Shown: positions 1 to 8,868 of the stretch, in pieces
Position numbering within the stretch: position 1 is the stretch's first letter
How the letters are laid out: each line of letters opens with the position of its first letter
From: Clostridiales bacterium
Lineage (GTDB): Bacteria > Bacillota > Clostridia > Oscillospirales > Acutalibacteraceae
Reading direction: 5' to 3'
DNA: 47,032 bases
Assembly: GCA_019415925.1 (NCBI GenBank)
Contig: DXYG01000011.1
Span: 1-47,032, forward strand
Translations under genes and position numbers: made by a program
Notes under the pieces: model-generated
Database searches by the model: none
Told to the model about the DNA's origin: nothing
The model's input: only the letters and a program-made list of their open reading frames with translations

Positions 1-84
1 GAAAAATCGGATTGTTTGGATAAAACGGTTGCCCGAATTATAGATTGATATATCGTTAACGTTTTTTGAGCGACGATTTTGCAC

Positions 85-277
85 AAACGTTTGTATTACA
101 GTCGTAGGGACACGGCGTGCCGTGTCCGTATTTAACTATTAAACTTAACCGATTATATCAAAATTATTTTAACTAACAAATATTTTCGTAGGGGACGGGT
201 TCCCACACGTCCCATTCATAAAAATTGCAACGCAATTTTTATTTGGACACGGCAAGCCGTGTCCCTACGTCAACGTT
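85..277 (+). repeat. Nested palindromic repeat, copy 1
   Basis: A unit of about 190 bp bounded by near-perfect inverted arms: the arm at 104-127 begins GTAGGGACACGG and its inverted partner ends at 269. Each arm is itself palindromic. The middle holds another palindrome (about 217-245, ATAAAAATTGC/GCAATTTTTAT). A second copy with the same order of elements lies at 34087-34270, and an inverted, cut-off copy closes the window at 46994. It sits in the 332-bp space upstream of the first gene, where I see no other gene. This is a REP/MITE-like non-coding repeat; no transposase is visible. Confidence 0.85.
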
Positions 278-332
278 GTACTGAATTATAGTTTATACAA
301 CAAAAAATGACATCATAATAAAGGGGTAGGGT

Positions 333-1820
333 ATGTTAATTTTAAATCTTCTGTGGTATTTTGTAATTTTTTCTTTCTGCGGCTGGGTTATAAACGGCAT
401 CAGAACGCTGTTTGAAGAAAGAAAATTTTACAACAAGGGCTTTCTTACTTCTCCGTTCTGCCCATCCTACGGAGTCGGAGCAGTAATTTGCTATCTTGCG
501 CTAAATCATTTTCAGGATAATAAGTTTATTTTATTTTTCGGAAGCTGCGTAATATTGTCGCTTGTTGTTATTCTTATCGGCTTTTTTACTGAAAAAGTGC
601 TTGGATTCAGGCCTTGGGATTTCAGCGATATGAAGCTTAATATCGGCAGCTATATAACCCTGCCGTATTCACTTTTGCTTGGAATTATGGGAACAATTCT
701 TGTCGGAGTTTTAATTCCGATTCTAAATTCCGTGCTTGAGCTTATTCCGTTTCTCGTAAGCCTTATTCTTGTTCTTTCAATCTGCCTGCTTATTCTGATT
801 GACTATGTTTTTTCAATAATCACAACTCTTAGATTACAGCACAGAATCAAAAAGCTAAACGGTGTTTCAAGCTTGCTCGGCAGCGATGTACCTCAGGAGA
901 AAATTGACGAGCTTGAAAGCAATTACAACAAGCTTTTTACCGAAAATATTTTGCGAAGAAGGCTTGTATCGGCATTCCCTGAGCTGAAAAATACTGCGTA
1001 TGTAAAGCAGATTGCGGCAAAGCTTGATGAAATCAAAACCGATAATATGAAGGAATACACTCAGGTGTACGAAAACAAAAACGAAGAACCTTTTGCATTC
1101 GGGTTTTGCTTTACAAAGCTGTTTTATCTTTTCCTATTCGGTTCAATGCTCGGAACTCTGTTTGAAACAATCTGGGCGCTTTTTGCCGAAGGCCATTTTG
1201 AAATCCGTGTCGGAATGGTTTACGGTCCGTTTATTCCCGTCTACGGCGGCGGAGCATGCTTTTTAACAGCTGTTTTGTACAAGCTTTATAAGCTAAGCGA
1301 TACGCTCATTTTTGTTATCAGCGCAGTAGTCGGAGCAGGTTTTGAATACTTCTGTTCGTGGTTTCAGGAAACGCTTTTCGGTACTGTTTCGTGGGACTAC
1401 AGCAATACTGCCTTTAACCTCGACGGAAGAACGAATCTTATGTATGCGCTTATCTGGGGCTTTCTCGGTCTTGTGTGGGTGCGCTATCTTTACCCATGGG
1501 CGTCAAAGCTTATTGAAAAAATCCCGAAGCGTGCAGGCTCGATAATCACAACATTTCTGATTATCTTTATGCTGTTCAATGCCTTTATGTCAGTGTCTGC
1601 AACCTACCGCTGGACTCAGCGTGAGGACGGAATTCCTGCCTCAAACAGCTTTGACAAGTACCTTGACAAGCATTTTGACGACGACAAAATGAATTTTCTG
1701 TTCCCTCATATGCAGGACGTAAATGAAACAGGAATTACAACGGAGGGATTGATTTCATCGGAAAGACCGTATGAAACAAGCGGTTCCGATTATACGCTTA
1801 CAACTCAGCCTACAGATTAA
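333..1820 (+). CDS. CmpB-type membrane protein, two-domain (putative ABC-transporter type IV family)
   Basis: A 495-residue polytopic membrane protein with two related halves. Residues about 1-130 and 260-400 each carry the family signature, an SMLG/CGW-type first helix, an Arg/Glu-containing segment, then GFL-SPFCPSYG in the first half and GMVYGPFIPVYGGG in the second. This matches the family annotated as CmpB or putative ABC-transporter type IV (PF06541), whose transport role is unproven; single-domain members are shorter, so this is a fused or duplicated form. The middle (about 165-255) is hydrophilic and probably cytoplasmic, and the tail after residue 440 is rich in Ser/Thr/Asp. The start ATG follows AAAGGGG. 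It is monocistronic in appearance. Family assignment is fairly sure; function is unknown. Confidence 0.75.
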   Translation: MLILNLLWYFVIFSFCGWVINGIRTLFEERKFYNKGFLTSPFCPSYGVGAVICYLALNHFQDNKFILFFGSCVILSLVVILIGFFTEKVLGFRPWDFSDMKLNIGSYITLPYSLLLGIMGTILVGVLIPILNSVLELIPFLVSLILVLSICLLILIDYVFSIITTLRLQHRIKKLNGVSSLLGSDVPQEKIDELESNYNKLFTENILRRRLVSAFPELKNTAYVKQIAAKLDEIKTDNMKEYTQVYENKNEEPFAFGFCFTKLFYLFLFGSMLGTLFETIWALFAEGHFEIRVGMVYGPFIPVYGGGACFLTAVLYKLYKLSDTLIFVISAVVGAGFEYFCSWFQETLFGTVSWDYSNTAFNLDGRTNLMYALIWGFLGLVWVRYLYPWASKLIEKIPKRAGSIITTFLIIFMLFNAFMSVSATYRWTQREDGIPASNSFDKYLDKHFDDDKMNFLFPHMQDVNETGITTEGLISSERPYETSGSDYTLTTQPTD

Positions 1821-1886
1821 AATATTACTGATTACGGAAATATTTCCCGATTTGTAGCTGTTTATGAAAATAATTAGCATATTCTA

Positions 1887-1915
1887 TTGAAATTTCGACG
1901 TATTTTTAATATAAT
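1887..1915 (+). promoter_or_regulatory. Promoter of the purine operon
   Basis: TTGAAA (1887-1892), 17-bp spacer, TATAAT (1910-1915). The leader to the purE ATG is only about 65 nt and I see no purine riboswitch fold in it, so control, if any, is probably by a repressor or elsewhere. Confidence 0.7.
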
Positions 1916-1985
1916 ATAATAGTTATACTCGGCAAGTATGATTAATTCTTGTCAGGCTATAAAATACACGACTAAGGAGCATATT

Positions 1986-2483
1986 ATGAAGAAAGTTGCA
2001 ATCATAATGGGTTCAGACAGTGATTTTCCCGTAGTATCAAAGGCTGTCAAAAAGTTAAAGGAATTCGGCGTTGAGTACGAGGTGCACGTAATGAGCGCTC
2101 ACAGAACACCCGACGCTGCAATCGAGTTTTCGGCAAACGCAAAGAAAAACGGCTTTGGCGTAATTATTGCAGCCGCAGGAATGGCGGCTCATCTTGCAGG
2201 TGTGCTTGCCGCAAAAACTACTCTTCCCGTAATCGGAATCCCCTGCAAATCAGCACAGCTTGACGGTATGGACGCACTTCTTGCCACAGTTATGATGCCT
2301 ACAGGAATTCCCGTTGCAACCGTTGCGGTTGACGGTGCGGCTAACGCTGCAATTCTTGCCGTAGAAATGCTTGCGCTTTCTGACGATACGCTTGCAGAAA
2401 AGCTTGAAAATATGAAAAAAGAAATGGAAAACGGCGTTGCCGAAAAGGACAAGGCAATGCAGCTTAAGGTGGCAGAACTTTGA
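1986..2483 (+). CDS. purE: N5-carboxyaminoimidazole ribonucleotide mutase PurE
   Basis: A 165-residue class I PurE, which moves the carboxyl group of N5-CAIR to give CAIR in de novo purine synthesis. Visible hallmarks are the phosphate-binding GSDSD near residue 10, SAHRTP near residue 40, AAGMAAHLAG near 70 and the C-terminal GMDALLATVMMPTG stretch. I chose the ATG at 1986 because AAGGAG lies just upstream; an in-frame ATG 48 bp earlier would add a tail not seen in the family and has no good site. No purK is adjacent. It is the first gene of the operon, and its TGA overlaps the TTG start of purF. Confidence 0.95.
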   Translation: MKKVAIIMGSDSDFPVVSKAVKKLKEFGVEYEVHVMSAHRTPDAAIEFSANAKKNGFGVIIAAAGMAAHLAGVLAAKTTLPVIGIPCKSAQLDGMDALLATVMMPTGIPVATVAVDGAANAAILAVEMLALSDDTLAEKLENMKKEMENGVAEKDKAMQLKVAEL

Positions 2484-3934
2484 TTAAGAATTTTGTTGAC
2501 ATAGATACAAAACTTGATAAGTTTAACGATGAATGCGGTGTTTTCGGCATCTACAGAAATGACGACGACCTCGAAAGCGTTGCAATCACTCACGACGCTC
2601 TTTTCGGTCTCCAGCACAGGGGACAGGAGAGCGCAGGAATTACCGTGAATTCTGAGGGCGAGTTTTCAACCGTCAAGGAGCTCGGTATGGTCTCCGAGGT
2701 GTTTACATCAAAAACGCTTTCAAAGCTTAAAAACGGCAAAATAGCTATCGGTCACGTTCGTTATACTTCTAACGAAAGCCTTGACCGTGCTTCAAATCAG
2801 CCCCTTGTTTTAAGATATAAAGAGGGCTCAATCGGAATTGCAAGCAACGGCTCAATCACAAATTTTCCCGAAATCCGAATAGAGCTTGAGCGTGGCGGCG
2901 CAATATTCCAGTCAAACTCCAACGCTGAGCTTATGGCTTATGTAATCGCATCAGAAAGGTGCTACACCGAAAATTTGGAGGACGCTGTTCTTCGCTCAAT
3001 GGACAGGCTCAAGGGCGCATATTCTACCGTAATCTGCGCACCAACCCGTCTTATCGGTTTTCGTGATATGTACGGTTTCCGTCCGTTATGCGTTGGCAAG
3101 ATTAAGAACAGCTACGTTATTTCGTCTGAAAGCTGTGTGTTTGACAGTATCGGCGCAGAGTTTATCCGAGACGTTGAGCCGGGCGAAATGATTGTAATTG
3201 ACGAAGACGGCTTCCACAGCTACAAGGCAAGAATGACTGTCGAAAAGACGTCGCTTTGTCTTTTTGAATACGTTTACGTTGCTCGTCCCGACAGCGTGAT
3301 TGACGGTGTAAGCGTTCATAACGCACGTTTTAAGGCAGGCGAACTGCTTTACAAGGAATTCCCCATAAAAGCCGATATGGTATGCGGTGTTCCCGATTCG
3401 GGAATTATTGCCGCTCAGGGCTATGCAAAGGCTTCGGGAATCCCATACGGAACAGGATTTGTAAAGAATAAATACATAGGAAGAACAGTAGGAACAGGCA
3501 AGGACAAGAAAAAGCGTCTTTTGCAGACCCGACTTTCCGCACTCAAAGCAAACGTAGAGGGCAAGAGAGTTGTTATAATTGACGACTCAATTGTCAGAGG
3601 TGAAACGTCAAAGCATATTGTAAAGCTTATGCGTGACGCAGGAGCAAAAGAAGTTCATATGCTTATCAGCTCACCTCCTTTTATCTGCCCCTGCTACTTC
3701 GGAATTGACATTCGTGATAAAGACAGCCTTATTGCAAATAGATTGTCCATTGAAGAAATCAGAGAGCTTATCGGTGCTGATTCACTCGGATATTTAAGCC
3801 TTGAAGATGTCAGAAAAATCGCAGAGAATGCAAATATTGACCTTTGCGACGGTTGCTTCAGTGGCAGCTACAATGCGGAAATTCCGAGAACAATATTTGT
3901 TGATAAATACGCTAAAAAAATAAATAAAAAATAA
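2480..3934 (+). CDS. purF: Amidophosphoribosyltransferase PurF
   Basis: A 484-residue glutamine PRPP amidotransferase that makes phosphoribosylamine, the committed step of purine synthesis. The N-terminal Ntn glutaminase starts at Cys19 (ECGVFGIY), so an 18-residue propeptide would be removed, as in the Bacillus-type enzyme. The PRPP loop VVIIDDSIVRGETS lies near 363-376. Cys260, Cys403/405, Cys456 and Cys459 (CDGC) fit the [4Fe-4S] cluster of the Bacillus class. The start is TTG at 2480, overlapping the purE stop by four bases with AAGGTGG upstream, so translation is probably coupled. There is no purL next to it. Confidence 0.95.
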   Translation: MIKNFVDIDTKLDKFNDECGVFGIYRNDDDLESVAITHDALFGLQHRGQESAGITVNSEGEFSTVKELGMVSEVFTSKTLSKLKNGKIAIGHVRYTSNESLDRASNQPLVLRYKEGSIGIASNGSITNFPEIRIELERGGAIFQSNSNAELMAYVIASERCYTENLEDAVLRSMDRLKGAYSTVICAPTRLIGFRDMYGFRPLCVGKIKNSYVISSESCVFDSIGAEFIRDVEPGEMIVIDEDGFHSYKARMTVEKTSLCLFEYVYVARPDSVIDGVSVHNARFKAGELLYKEFPIKADMVCGVPDSGIIAAQGYAKASGIPYGTGFVKNKYIGRTVGTGKDKKKRLLQTRLSALKANVEGKRVVIIDDSIVRGETSKHIVKLMRDAGAKEVHMLISSPPFICPCYFGIDIRDKDSLIANRLSIEEIRELIGADSLGYLSLEDVRKIAENANIDLCDGCFSGSYNAEIPRTIFVDKYAKKINKK

Positions 3935-3946
3935 CGGAGGATTACA

Positions 3947-4981
3947 ATGAACAGCTTTTCAGAAAGTTACAAGGCAGCAGGCGTTGACGTAACCGCAGGT
4001 TACAAGGCGGTCGAGCTGATGAAAAAACACGTTGCCCGCACAAAAATTGACGGTGTGGTTTCGGGTATAGGCGGCTTCGGCGGACTGTTTGCTCCCAATT
4101 TCAAGGGAATGGAGGAGCCTGTTTTAGTAAGCGGCACAGACGGCGTGGGCACAAAAATCAAGCTTGCTTTTCTGCTTGACAAGCACGACACAATCGGAAT
4201 TGACGCTGTTGCTATGTGCGTAAACGATATTATCTGCTGTGGCGCACAGCCCTTGTTTTTCCTTGACTACATTGCAATCGGAAAGAATATCCCCGAAAAG
4301 GTTGCAGAAATCGTATCGGGTATCGCAGAAGGCTGTGTTCAGTCAGGCTGTGCCCTTATCGGCGGCGAAACAGCCGAGCATCCCGGACTTATGCCGCTTG
4401 ACGAGTACGACGTTGCAGGCTTCAGCGTAGGTATTGCCGACAAGCCAAAGCTTATTGACGGCTCAGACCTCAAAGCAGGCGACGTACTTATCGGACTTCG
4501 TTCCTCCGGTGTTCACTCAAATGGTTTTTCACTTGTAAGAAAAATCTTCGGCATTGACGAAACAACAATCAACGCAGAATATCCCGAGCTTGATAAGCCC
4601 CTCGGTGAAACTCTGCTCACACCAACAAAAATCTATGTAAAGCCTATCCTTGCTCTTATAAATGAGGTTAAGGTAAAGGCAATTTCTCATATCACAGGCG
4701 GCGGTTTCTATGAGAACATTCCCAGAATGCTCAAAGACGGACTCACCGCTAAAATCAAAAAGGACAGCATTCCCGTGCTTCCTATCTTCAAGCTTATGCA
4801 GAGAGTAGGCAACATTTCCGAGCACGATATGTTCAATACATTCAATATGGGCGTCGGAATGATTACAGCCGTAGCAAAAGAAAACGCTGACAAGGCACTT
4901 GAAGTTTTAAAGGCAAACGGTGAAGACGCAGTAATCCTCGGAGAAGTTGTTGAGGGCAATGACGGAGTAGTGTTTGAATAA
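3947..4981 (+). CDS. purM: Phosphoribosylformylglycinamidine cyclo-ligase PurM
   Basis: A 344-residue AIR synthetase that closes the imidazole ring from FGAM with ATP. The start follows CGGAGG and the length is standard. The glycine-rich segment GGFGGLF near 42-48, GTDGVGTKIKLAF near 64-76, GGETAEHPGL near 140 and HITGGGFYENIPR near 244-256 are typical of the PurM/PurL ATPase fold. Its stop overlaps the ATG of purN (TAATG), so the two are likely translationally coupled. Confidence 0.96.
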   Translation: MNSFSESYKAAGVDVTAGYKAVELMKKHVARTKIDGVVSGIGGFGGLFAPNFKGMEEPVLVSGTDGVGTKIKLAFLLDKHDTIGIDAVAMCVNDIICCGAQPLFFLDYIAIGKNIPEKVAEIVSGIAEGCVQSGCALIGGETAEHPGLMPLDEYDVAGFSVGIADKPKLIDGSDLKAGDVLIGLRSSGVHSNGFSLVRKIFGIDETTINAEYPELDKPLGETLLTPTKIYVKPILALINEVKVKAISHITGGGFYENIPRMLKDGLTAKIKKDSIPVLPIFKLMQRVGNISEHDMFNTFNMGVGMITAVAKENADKALEVLKANGEDAVILGEVVEGNDGVVFE

Positions 4982-5607
4982 TGAAAAATATTGTAGTTTT
5001 AGTCTCGGGCGGCGGCACAAATCTGCAAGCGCTTATCGACGCACAAAACAGGGGAGAGATTAAGAACGGTAAAATTTCCTGCGTAATCTCCTCTAATCCC
5101 AACGCTTATGCCCTAACACGTGCTGAGAATAATAATATTCCCACAGAAGTAATAAGACGTAAGGATTTTGCGGAATTTGACGAATATGACAATGCCTTGA
5201 CAGAGCTTTTAAAGAGTAAAAATGCTGATGTTGTCGTGCTTGCGGGCTTTATGACAATTCTCGGAAGTAAGGTTATTTCAGCGTTTGAAAACAAGATTAT
5301 CAATATTCATCCCTCTCTTATCCCGTCCTTCTGCGGAGAGGGCTATTACGGACTCAGGGTGCACGAGGCGGCTCTTAGCAAGGGCGTCAAGGTAACAGGC
5401 GCAACGGCTCATTTTGTCAACGAAGTCTGCGACGGCGGTCCTATTATCATTCAGAAAGCTGTTGAAATTCAAAACGGCGACACTCCCGAAGTTTTACAGA
5501 AAAGAGTTATGGAGCAGGCTGAATGGAAAATTCTTCCCAAGGCTGTTTCGCTTTTCTGCGAAGATAAAATTATAGTAAAAGACAACAAAACCGAAATTCT
5601 TGACTAA
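4981..5607 (+). CDS. purN: Phosphoribosylglycinamide formyltransferase PurN
   Basis: A 208-residue folate-dependent GAR transformylase. SGGGTNLQAL at 9-18 binds the substrate phosphate. The catalytic trio is visible as Asn108 and His110 in NIHPSLIPSFCG, and Asp151 in CDGGPIII. The segment after the active site (GEGYYGLRVHEAA) is the form common in clostridial enzymes. The start shares one base with the purM stop. It acts between PurD and PurL in the pathway and needs 10-formyl-THF; folD, which helps make that cofactor, is 25 kb away in this window. Confidence 0.95.
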   Translation: MKNIVVLVSGGGTNLQALIDAQNRGEIKNGKISCVISSNPNAYALTRAENNNIPTEVIRRKDFAEFDEYDNALTELLKSKNADVVVLAGFMTILGSKVISAFENKIINIHPSLIPSFCGEGYYGLRVHEAALSKGVKVTGATAHFVNEVCDGGPIIIQKAVEIQNGDTPEVLQKRVMEQAEWKILPKAVSLFCEDKIIVKDNKTEILD

Positions 5608-5620
5608 TCGGAGGCAAATT

Positions 5621-6337
5621 ATGAAACCCGTATCTCTTTTTAACGACATTTCATCAACTACGTACCCCGGCAGAGGTATAGTAATCGGCAGAAGTGCAGA
5701 CGGCACAAAGGCTGTAATCGCATACTTCATTATGGGCAGAAGTGAAAACAGCAGAAATAGAGTTTTTGTTGAAACCGAGGACGGCATCAAAACACAGGCT
5801 TTTGACCCGTCAAAGCTTGTTGACCCCTCGCTTATCATCTATTCACCAGTAAGAGTGCTCGGCAACAAGACGATTGTCACAAACGGCGACCAGACCGACA
5901 CAATCTATGACCTTATGAATCAGCAGATGACCTTTGAGCAGTCGCTTCGCACACGTGAATTTGAGCCTGACGGCCCTAACTACACACCTCGAATTTCGGG
6001 TATTGTAAAGTGTACTGACGGTAAGATGAACTACGCAATGTCAATTCTCAAGAGTGCAGACGGCAACCCCGACTGCTGTGAGAGATATACTTTTACTTAC
6101 GATTCACCCCTTGCAGGTCTTGGCAGATTTATCCACACCTATATGAGTGACGGCAATCCGCTCCCGAGCTTTGAGGGTGAGCCGACTTTAGTTGAAATTG
6201 GCAACGATGACATTGACACATTCGCAGAGAAAATCTGGAACGCTCTCAACGAGGACAACAAGGTTTCTCTCTTTGTACGCTATATTGACATTGCAACAAA
6301 TACATCAGAGTCAAGAATAATCAATAAGAATAAATAA
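5621..6337 (+). CDS. purO: IMP cyclohydrolase, archaeal PurO-like
   Basis: A 238-residue protein of the IMP cyclohydrolase family first described in archaea (PurO, PF07826), which closes FAICAR to IMP. YPGRG at 15-19 and GRSENSRNRVF at 39-49 match the family's start. No PurH N-terminal (MGS-like) domain is present. I chose ATG 5621 because AATCGGAGG precedes it and it clears the purN stop by 13 bp. It sits directly before a stand-alone AICAR transformylase, so the two together replace bifunctional PurH. Annotation pipelines may call it hypothetical. Family match is from recall of the motif, so moderately to highly sure. Confidence 0.82.
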   Translation: MKPVSLFNDISSTTYPGRGIVIGRSADGTKAVIAYFIMGRSENSRNRVFVETEDGIKTQAFDPSKLVDPSLIIYSPVRVLGNKTIVTNGDQTDTIYDLMNQQMTFEQSLRTREFEPDGPNYTPRISGIVKCTDGKMNYAMSILKSADGNPDCCERYTFTYDSPLAGLGRFIHTYMSDGNPLPSFEGEPTLVEIGNDDIDTFAEKIWNALNEDNKVSLFVRYIDIATNTSESRIINKNK

Positions 6338-6363
6338 TTCTGTAATCAGAAAGGACGATAAAA

Positions 6364-7542
6364 ATGAACGAACTCGCCTTAAAATACGGCTGTAACCCCA
6401 ATCAGAAGCCGTCAAGAATTTTTATGCAGGACGGCAAGGATTTACCTGTTGAGGTTTTGAACGGCAAACCAGGCTACATTAACTTTCTCGACGCTTTCAA
6501 TTCGTGGCAGCTTGTAAGGGAACTCAAGGCTGCAACAGGACTTCCTGCCGCAGCTTCATTCAAGCACGTAAGCCCCGCAGGTGCCGCAGTTGCAACTGAG
6601 CTTTCCGACACCTTAAAGAAGATTTATTTTGTAGATGATTTGGAGCTTTCTCCGATTGCCTCAGCTTATGCAATGGCAAGAGGTGCAGACAGAATGTCAT
6701 CCTACGGCGACTGGGTAGCTCTTTCAGATACCTGCGACGTTCAGACAGCACGCCTTTTGCAGAGAGAGGTTTCCGATGGAATCATCGCTCCCGATTACAC
6801 TCCCGAGGCTCTTGAGGTTTTGAAAACAAAGAGAAAGGGAACATACAACGTTGTAAAAATCGACCCCAATTACGTTCCTGCTCCTATTGAGCACAAGGAC
6901 GTTTTCGGAATAACATTTGAGCAGGGCAGAAACGAACTTAAAATTGATGAAGCAATGCTTATGCAGAATATCGTAACAGAAAACAAGGAGCTTCCCGAGG
7001 AGGCAAAGCGTGACCTTCTTATCGCTCTTATCACACTTAAATATACTCAGTCAAACTCCGTTTGCTACGCAAAGGGCGGTCAGGCTATCGGCGTAGGTGC
7101 AGGTCAGCAGTCAAGAATCCACTGCACACGTCTTGCTGGCAACAAGGCTGACATCTGGTTTTTAAGACAGCATCCGAAGGTAATGAATCTTCCATTTGTT
7201 GAAAATATCAGACGTCCCGACAGAGATAACACAATTGACGTTTACATTTCCGACGATTACGAGGACGTTCTCGCTGACGGCGTATGGCAGCAGTTCTTCA
7301 CAACAAAGCCCGAACCCCTTACAAAAGAGGAAAAGAAAGAGTGGCTAGCTAATTTCAGCGGCGTTTCACTCGGCTCAGACGCTTTCTTCCCGTTCGGCGA
7401 CAATATCGAAAGAGCAAAGCGTTCAGGCGTTCAGTACGTTGCACAGCCGGGTGGCTCAATCCGTGACGACAATGTAATCGAAACCTGCAACAAGTACAAT
7501 ATGACAATGTCCTTTACGGGAATCAGACTTTTCCATCACTGA
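6364..7542 (+). CDS. Stand-alone AICAR transformylase (PurH C-terminal half)
   Basis: A 392-residue phosphoribosylaminoimidazolecarboxamide formyltransferase. It begins directly with the transformylase signature (YGCNPNQKPS at 8-17) and carries the catalytic Lys67-His68 of KHVSPAGAA and the substrate segment QSNSVCYAKGGQAIGVGAGQ near 238-257. The usual N-terminal IMP cyclohydrolase domain of PurH is absent; that step is covered by the PurO-like gene just upstream. The start follows AGAAAGGA. The sequence fits the short, separate form of the enzyme (about 390 residues), not a broken purH. Confidence 0.93.
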   Translation: MNELALKYGCNPNQKPSRIFMQDGKDLPVEVLNGKPGYINFLDAFNSWQLVRELKAATGLPAAASFKHVSPAGAAVATELSDTLKKIYFVDDLELSPIASAYAMARGADRMSSYGDWVALSDTCDVQTARLLQREVSDGIIAPDYTPEALEVLKTKRKGTYNVVKIDPNYVPAPIEHKDVFGITFEQGRNELKIDEAMLMQNIVTENKELPEEAKRDLLIALITLKYTQSNSVCYAKGGQAIGVGAGQQSRIHCTRLAGNKADIWFLRQHPKVMNLPFVENIRRPDRDNTIDVYISDDYEDVLADGVWQQFFTTKPEPLTKEEKKEWLANFSGVSLGSDAFFPFGDNIERAKRSGVQYVAQPGGSIRDDNVIETCNKYNMTMSFTGIRLFHH

Positions 7543-7556
7543 TACGGGGTGCTGCT

Positions 7557-8822
7557 ATGAATATTTTAATGATTGGCTCGGGCGGAAGAGAACACGCTCT
7601 TATAAGAAAACTGCTTGAAAGTCCGAAATGTACAAAGCTCTACTGCGCACCCGGCAACGGCGGTATCTCAAGAGATGCCGAAACCGTAAACATCGGCGTA
7701 ATGGATAAGGAGGCAATGGTTAAGTTTGCAAAGGAAAACGCAATTGACCTTGCATTTGTTGCTCCCGACGACCCACTTGCCGCAGGTATGGTTGACGCTT
7801 TTGAAGATGCAGGAATCCGTGCTTTCGGTCCAAACGCAAAAGCCGCAATTATTGAGGCTTCAAAGGTTTTCTCAAAGAACCTTATGAAAAAATACAACAT
7901 TCCCACAGCAAAATACGAGGTTTTCGATAACGCAGACAAAGCAATTGAGTATGTAAAAGCTGAAAACACAGCTCCCGTAGTTGTCAAGGCTGACGGTCTT
8001 GCACTCGGCAAGGGCGTTATCATTGCTCAGACAATTGACGAGGCTGTTTCTGCAATCAAGTCGATTATGGAGGACAAGCAGTTCGGTGACTCGGGCAATA
8101 ATATCGTAATTGAAGAGTTCTTGACAGGACCTGAGGTTTCCGTTCTCGCTTTTACAGACGGCAAGTGCGTAAAGCCTATGGTAAGCTCCAAGGACCATAA
8201 GCGTGCCTACGACAACGACGAAGGTCTTAACACAGGCGGAATGGGCACAATCAGCCCAAACCCGTATTACACAGACGAAATCGCCGACGTATGTATGGAA
8301 ACTATCTTCAAGCCTACAATTGACGCAATGAATAAAGAGGGCAGACCTTTCAAGGGTTGTCTGTACTTCGGCTTGATGATTACTCCGAACGGTCCCAAGG
8401 TTATCGAATACAACGCACGTTTCGGTGACCCCGAAGCACAGGTTGTTCTTCCCAGACTCAAAACCGACCTCGTTGATATCTGCGAAGCAGTAATTGACGA
8501 AAAGCTTTCCGACATCGACATTCAGTGGTATGACGGTGCGGCGGCTTGCGTAGTAATGGCAAGCGGCGGCTATCCCGTTTCCTACAAAAAGGGAATCGAG
8601 ATGTTCGGTCTTGACGATAACGGTCAGGTTGAGGGTGCAACAGTTTACCACGCAGGAACAAAGTACGAAAACGGTAAATTCTACACCAACGGCGGACGAG
8701 TTATCGGTGTAACCGCAAGAGCAGAAACTCTTGACGAGGCACTTGAAAAGGCATATGCCGCAGTTGACAAAATCAATTTTGAGGGCGCACACTTCAGACA
8801 CGATATCGGTAAAACTAAATAA
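7557..8822 (+). CDS. purD: Phosphoribosylamine-glycine ligase PurD
   Basis: A 421-residue GAR synthetase of the ATP-grasp superfamily, coupling phosphoribosylamine and glycine. IGSGGREHALIRK at the N terminus, PGNGGI near 32, VVKADGLALGKGV near 141-153 and VIEYNARFGDPEAQ near 283-296 are the expected markers. It is the last gene of the operon and ends 16 bp before a strong hairpin terminator. purC, purB, purL and purK are not in the window. Confidence 0.96.
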   Translation: MNILMIGSGGREHALIRKLLESPKCTKLYCAPGNGGISRDAETVNIGVMDKEAMVKFAKENAIDLAFVAPDDPLAAGMVDAFEDAGIRAFGPNAKAAIIEASKVFSKNLMKKYNIPTAKYEVFDNADKAIEYVKAENTAPVVVKADGLALGKGVIIAQTIDEAVSAIKSIMEDKQFGDSGNNIVIEEFLTGPEVSVLAFTDGKCVKPMVSSKDHKRAYDNDEGLNTGGMGTISPNPYYTDEIADVCMETIFKPTIDAMNKEGRPFKGCLYFGLMITPNGPKVIEYNARFGDPEAQVVLPRLKTDLVDICEAVIDEKLSDIDIQWYDGAAACVVMASGGYPVSYKKGIEMFGLDDNGQVEGATVYHAGTKYENGKFYTNGGRVIGVTARAETLDEALEKAYAAVDKINFEGAHFRHDIGKTK

Positions 8823-8837
8823 TAAACACTGTAAATT

Positions 8838-8868
8838 AAATGCCGCATTCACTGTGAATGCGGCATTT
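8838..8868. terminator. Bidirectional terminator after purD
   Basis: A perfect 13-bp stem (AAATGCCGCATTC / GAATGCGGCATTT) with a 5-nt loop. It ends the pur operon on the plus strand and overlaps the last codons and stop of the convergent CBS gene. Confidence 0.85.

Noticed and set aside
85..277. CRISPR array
   Set aside because: The repeats are inverted, few and unevenly spaced, with no cas genes; this is a palindromic repeat element.
1920..1985. Possible purine riboswitch upstream of purE
   Set aside because: The leader is too short (about 65 nt) and lacks the three-stem purine aptamer core.
6364..7542. Truncated purH
   Set aside because: The protein starts cleanly with the transformylase domain behind a good ribosome site and matches the separate short form; the cyclohydrolase step is supplied by the gene next to it.
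7872..8852. A 326-codon open frame antisense to purD
   Set aside because: It mirrors the codon pattern of purD, has no ribosome site, and its translation (Cys/Val-rich, no domain) looks like a shadow of the real gene.
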